A stretch of 6,030 nucleotides of DNA, taken from Ruminococcus sp. UBA3286 (GTDB lineage Bacteria > Bacillota > Clostridia > Oscillospirales > Ruminococcaceae). The translations under genes were made by a program, and so were the position numbers. The notes beneath the pieces are model-generated. The model did no database searches, was not told the origin of the DNA, and saw nothing but the letters and a program-made list of their open reading frames with translations. Positions 5,894-6,030 of this stretch are shown here, one piece after another (within the stretch, counting starts at the first letter, position 1; each line of letters opens with the position of its first letter). The DNA lies in NCBI GenBank assembly GCA_002362135.1, contig DETO01000019.1:1-6030 (forward strand), in the 5' to 3' direction.

Positions 5894-5922
5894 ATTATAT
5901 AGTATTTTTAGTGCTTTTGCAA
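5894..5922 (-). promoter_or_regulatory. Sigma-A promoter of the rnf operon
   Basis: On the minus strand, TTGCAA (5922-5917), a 17-base spacer and TATAAT (5899-5894). The -10 is perfect and the -35 matches four of six bases. The predicted start is near 5887, with a leader of about 43 bases before the rnfC ATG. No internal promoter is evident in the tightly packed genes downstream, so this should drive all six genes. No clear operator or riboswitch fits in the short leader. Confidence 0.75.
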
Positions 5923-5980
5923 TAGTTTTTTCGTTATTTGAAAAAAATTTCTGAAAACTCTTTTATTTTTTAAAAATATG

Positions 5981-5989
5981 TGGTATAAT
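5981..5989 (+). promoter_or_regulatory. Possible rightward extended -10 at the right edge
   Basis: TGGTATAAT on the plus strand gives a perfect extended -10 (TG 5981-5982, TATAAT 5984-5989) with no good -35 at the right distance. The DNA from 5923 to 6030 is very AT-rich, with no ribosome binding site or start codon visible, so any gene it serves lies beyond the window. In DNA this AT-rich such a match can arise by chance. Confidence 0.25.
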
Positions 5990-6030
5990 AAAAATAATTC
6001 CAAAATAATTTTAAAATTCCGAATAACTTT

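Overview
The window looks like chromosomal DNA from an anaerobic, low-to-mid-GC Bacillota, most likely class Clostridia and perhaps a Ruminococcus/Oscillospirales-type gut organism. The reasons are a complete-looking rnfCDGEAB-order cluster, strong AGGAGG-type ribosome binding sites, very AT-rich spacers with near-consensus sigma-A promoters, and a clostridial-style multi-cluster RnfB. The taxonomic call is inference from gene order and style; no ribosomal or other marker gene is present.

Layout. The left edge (1-153) is a divergent intergenic region. On the minus strand a near-consensus promoter and ribosome binding site lead into a gene that runs off the window after 10 codons. On the plus strand lies a stand-alone calcineurin-type metallophosphoesterase (154-816). 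Positions 817-1045 hold a compact, very well formed mini-transcription unit on the plus strand: a consensus promoter, an ideal ribosome binding site, a 16-codon ORF encoding the Cys-rich peptide MCNIWQILCKFFNCCK, and a strong bidirectional terminator shared with the convergent rnf operon. The rest (5922 down to 1046, minus strand) is one operon: promoter, then rnfC, rnfD, rnfG, rnfE, rnfA, rnfB, all tightly spaced or overlapping. The right edge (5923-6030) is AT-rich and holds no gene.

How the genes work together. Rnf is a membrane ferredoxin:NAD+ oxidoreductase coupled to Na+ or H+ translocation. RnfB receives electrons from ferredoxin through Fe-S clusters. RnfA and RnfE are paired membrane subunits with conserved half-membrane cysteines. 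RnfD and RnfG carry covalently bound FMN, and RnfC carries two [4Fe-4S] clusters and the NAD(H)/flavin-binding domain. The flavin transferase ApbE that would attach FMN is not in this window.

Points of note. (1) rnfG has a clean in-frame TAA at codon 125, ahead of the conserved SGAT flavinylation motif, while the downstream frame is intact and family-like; as written, the complex would lack a functional RnfG. (2) The 16-aa Cys-rich micro-ORF has its own strong promoter and terminator and is the best candidate for something undescribed. (3) The phosphoesterase departs from two metal-site motifs (GNHE is GCHE; GHxH is GKCH). (4) RnfE ends in a four-cysteine tail.
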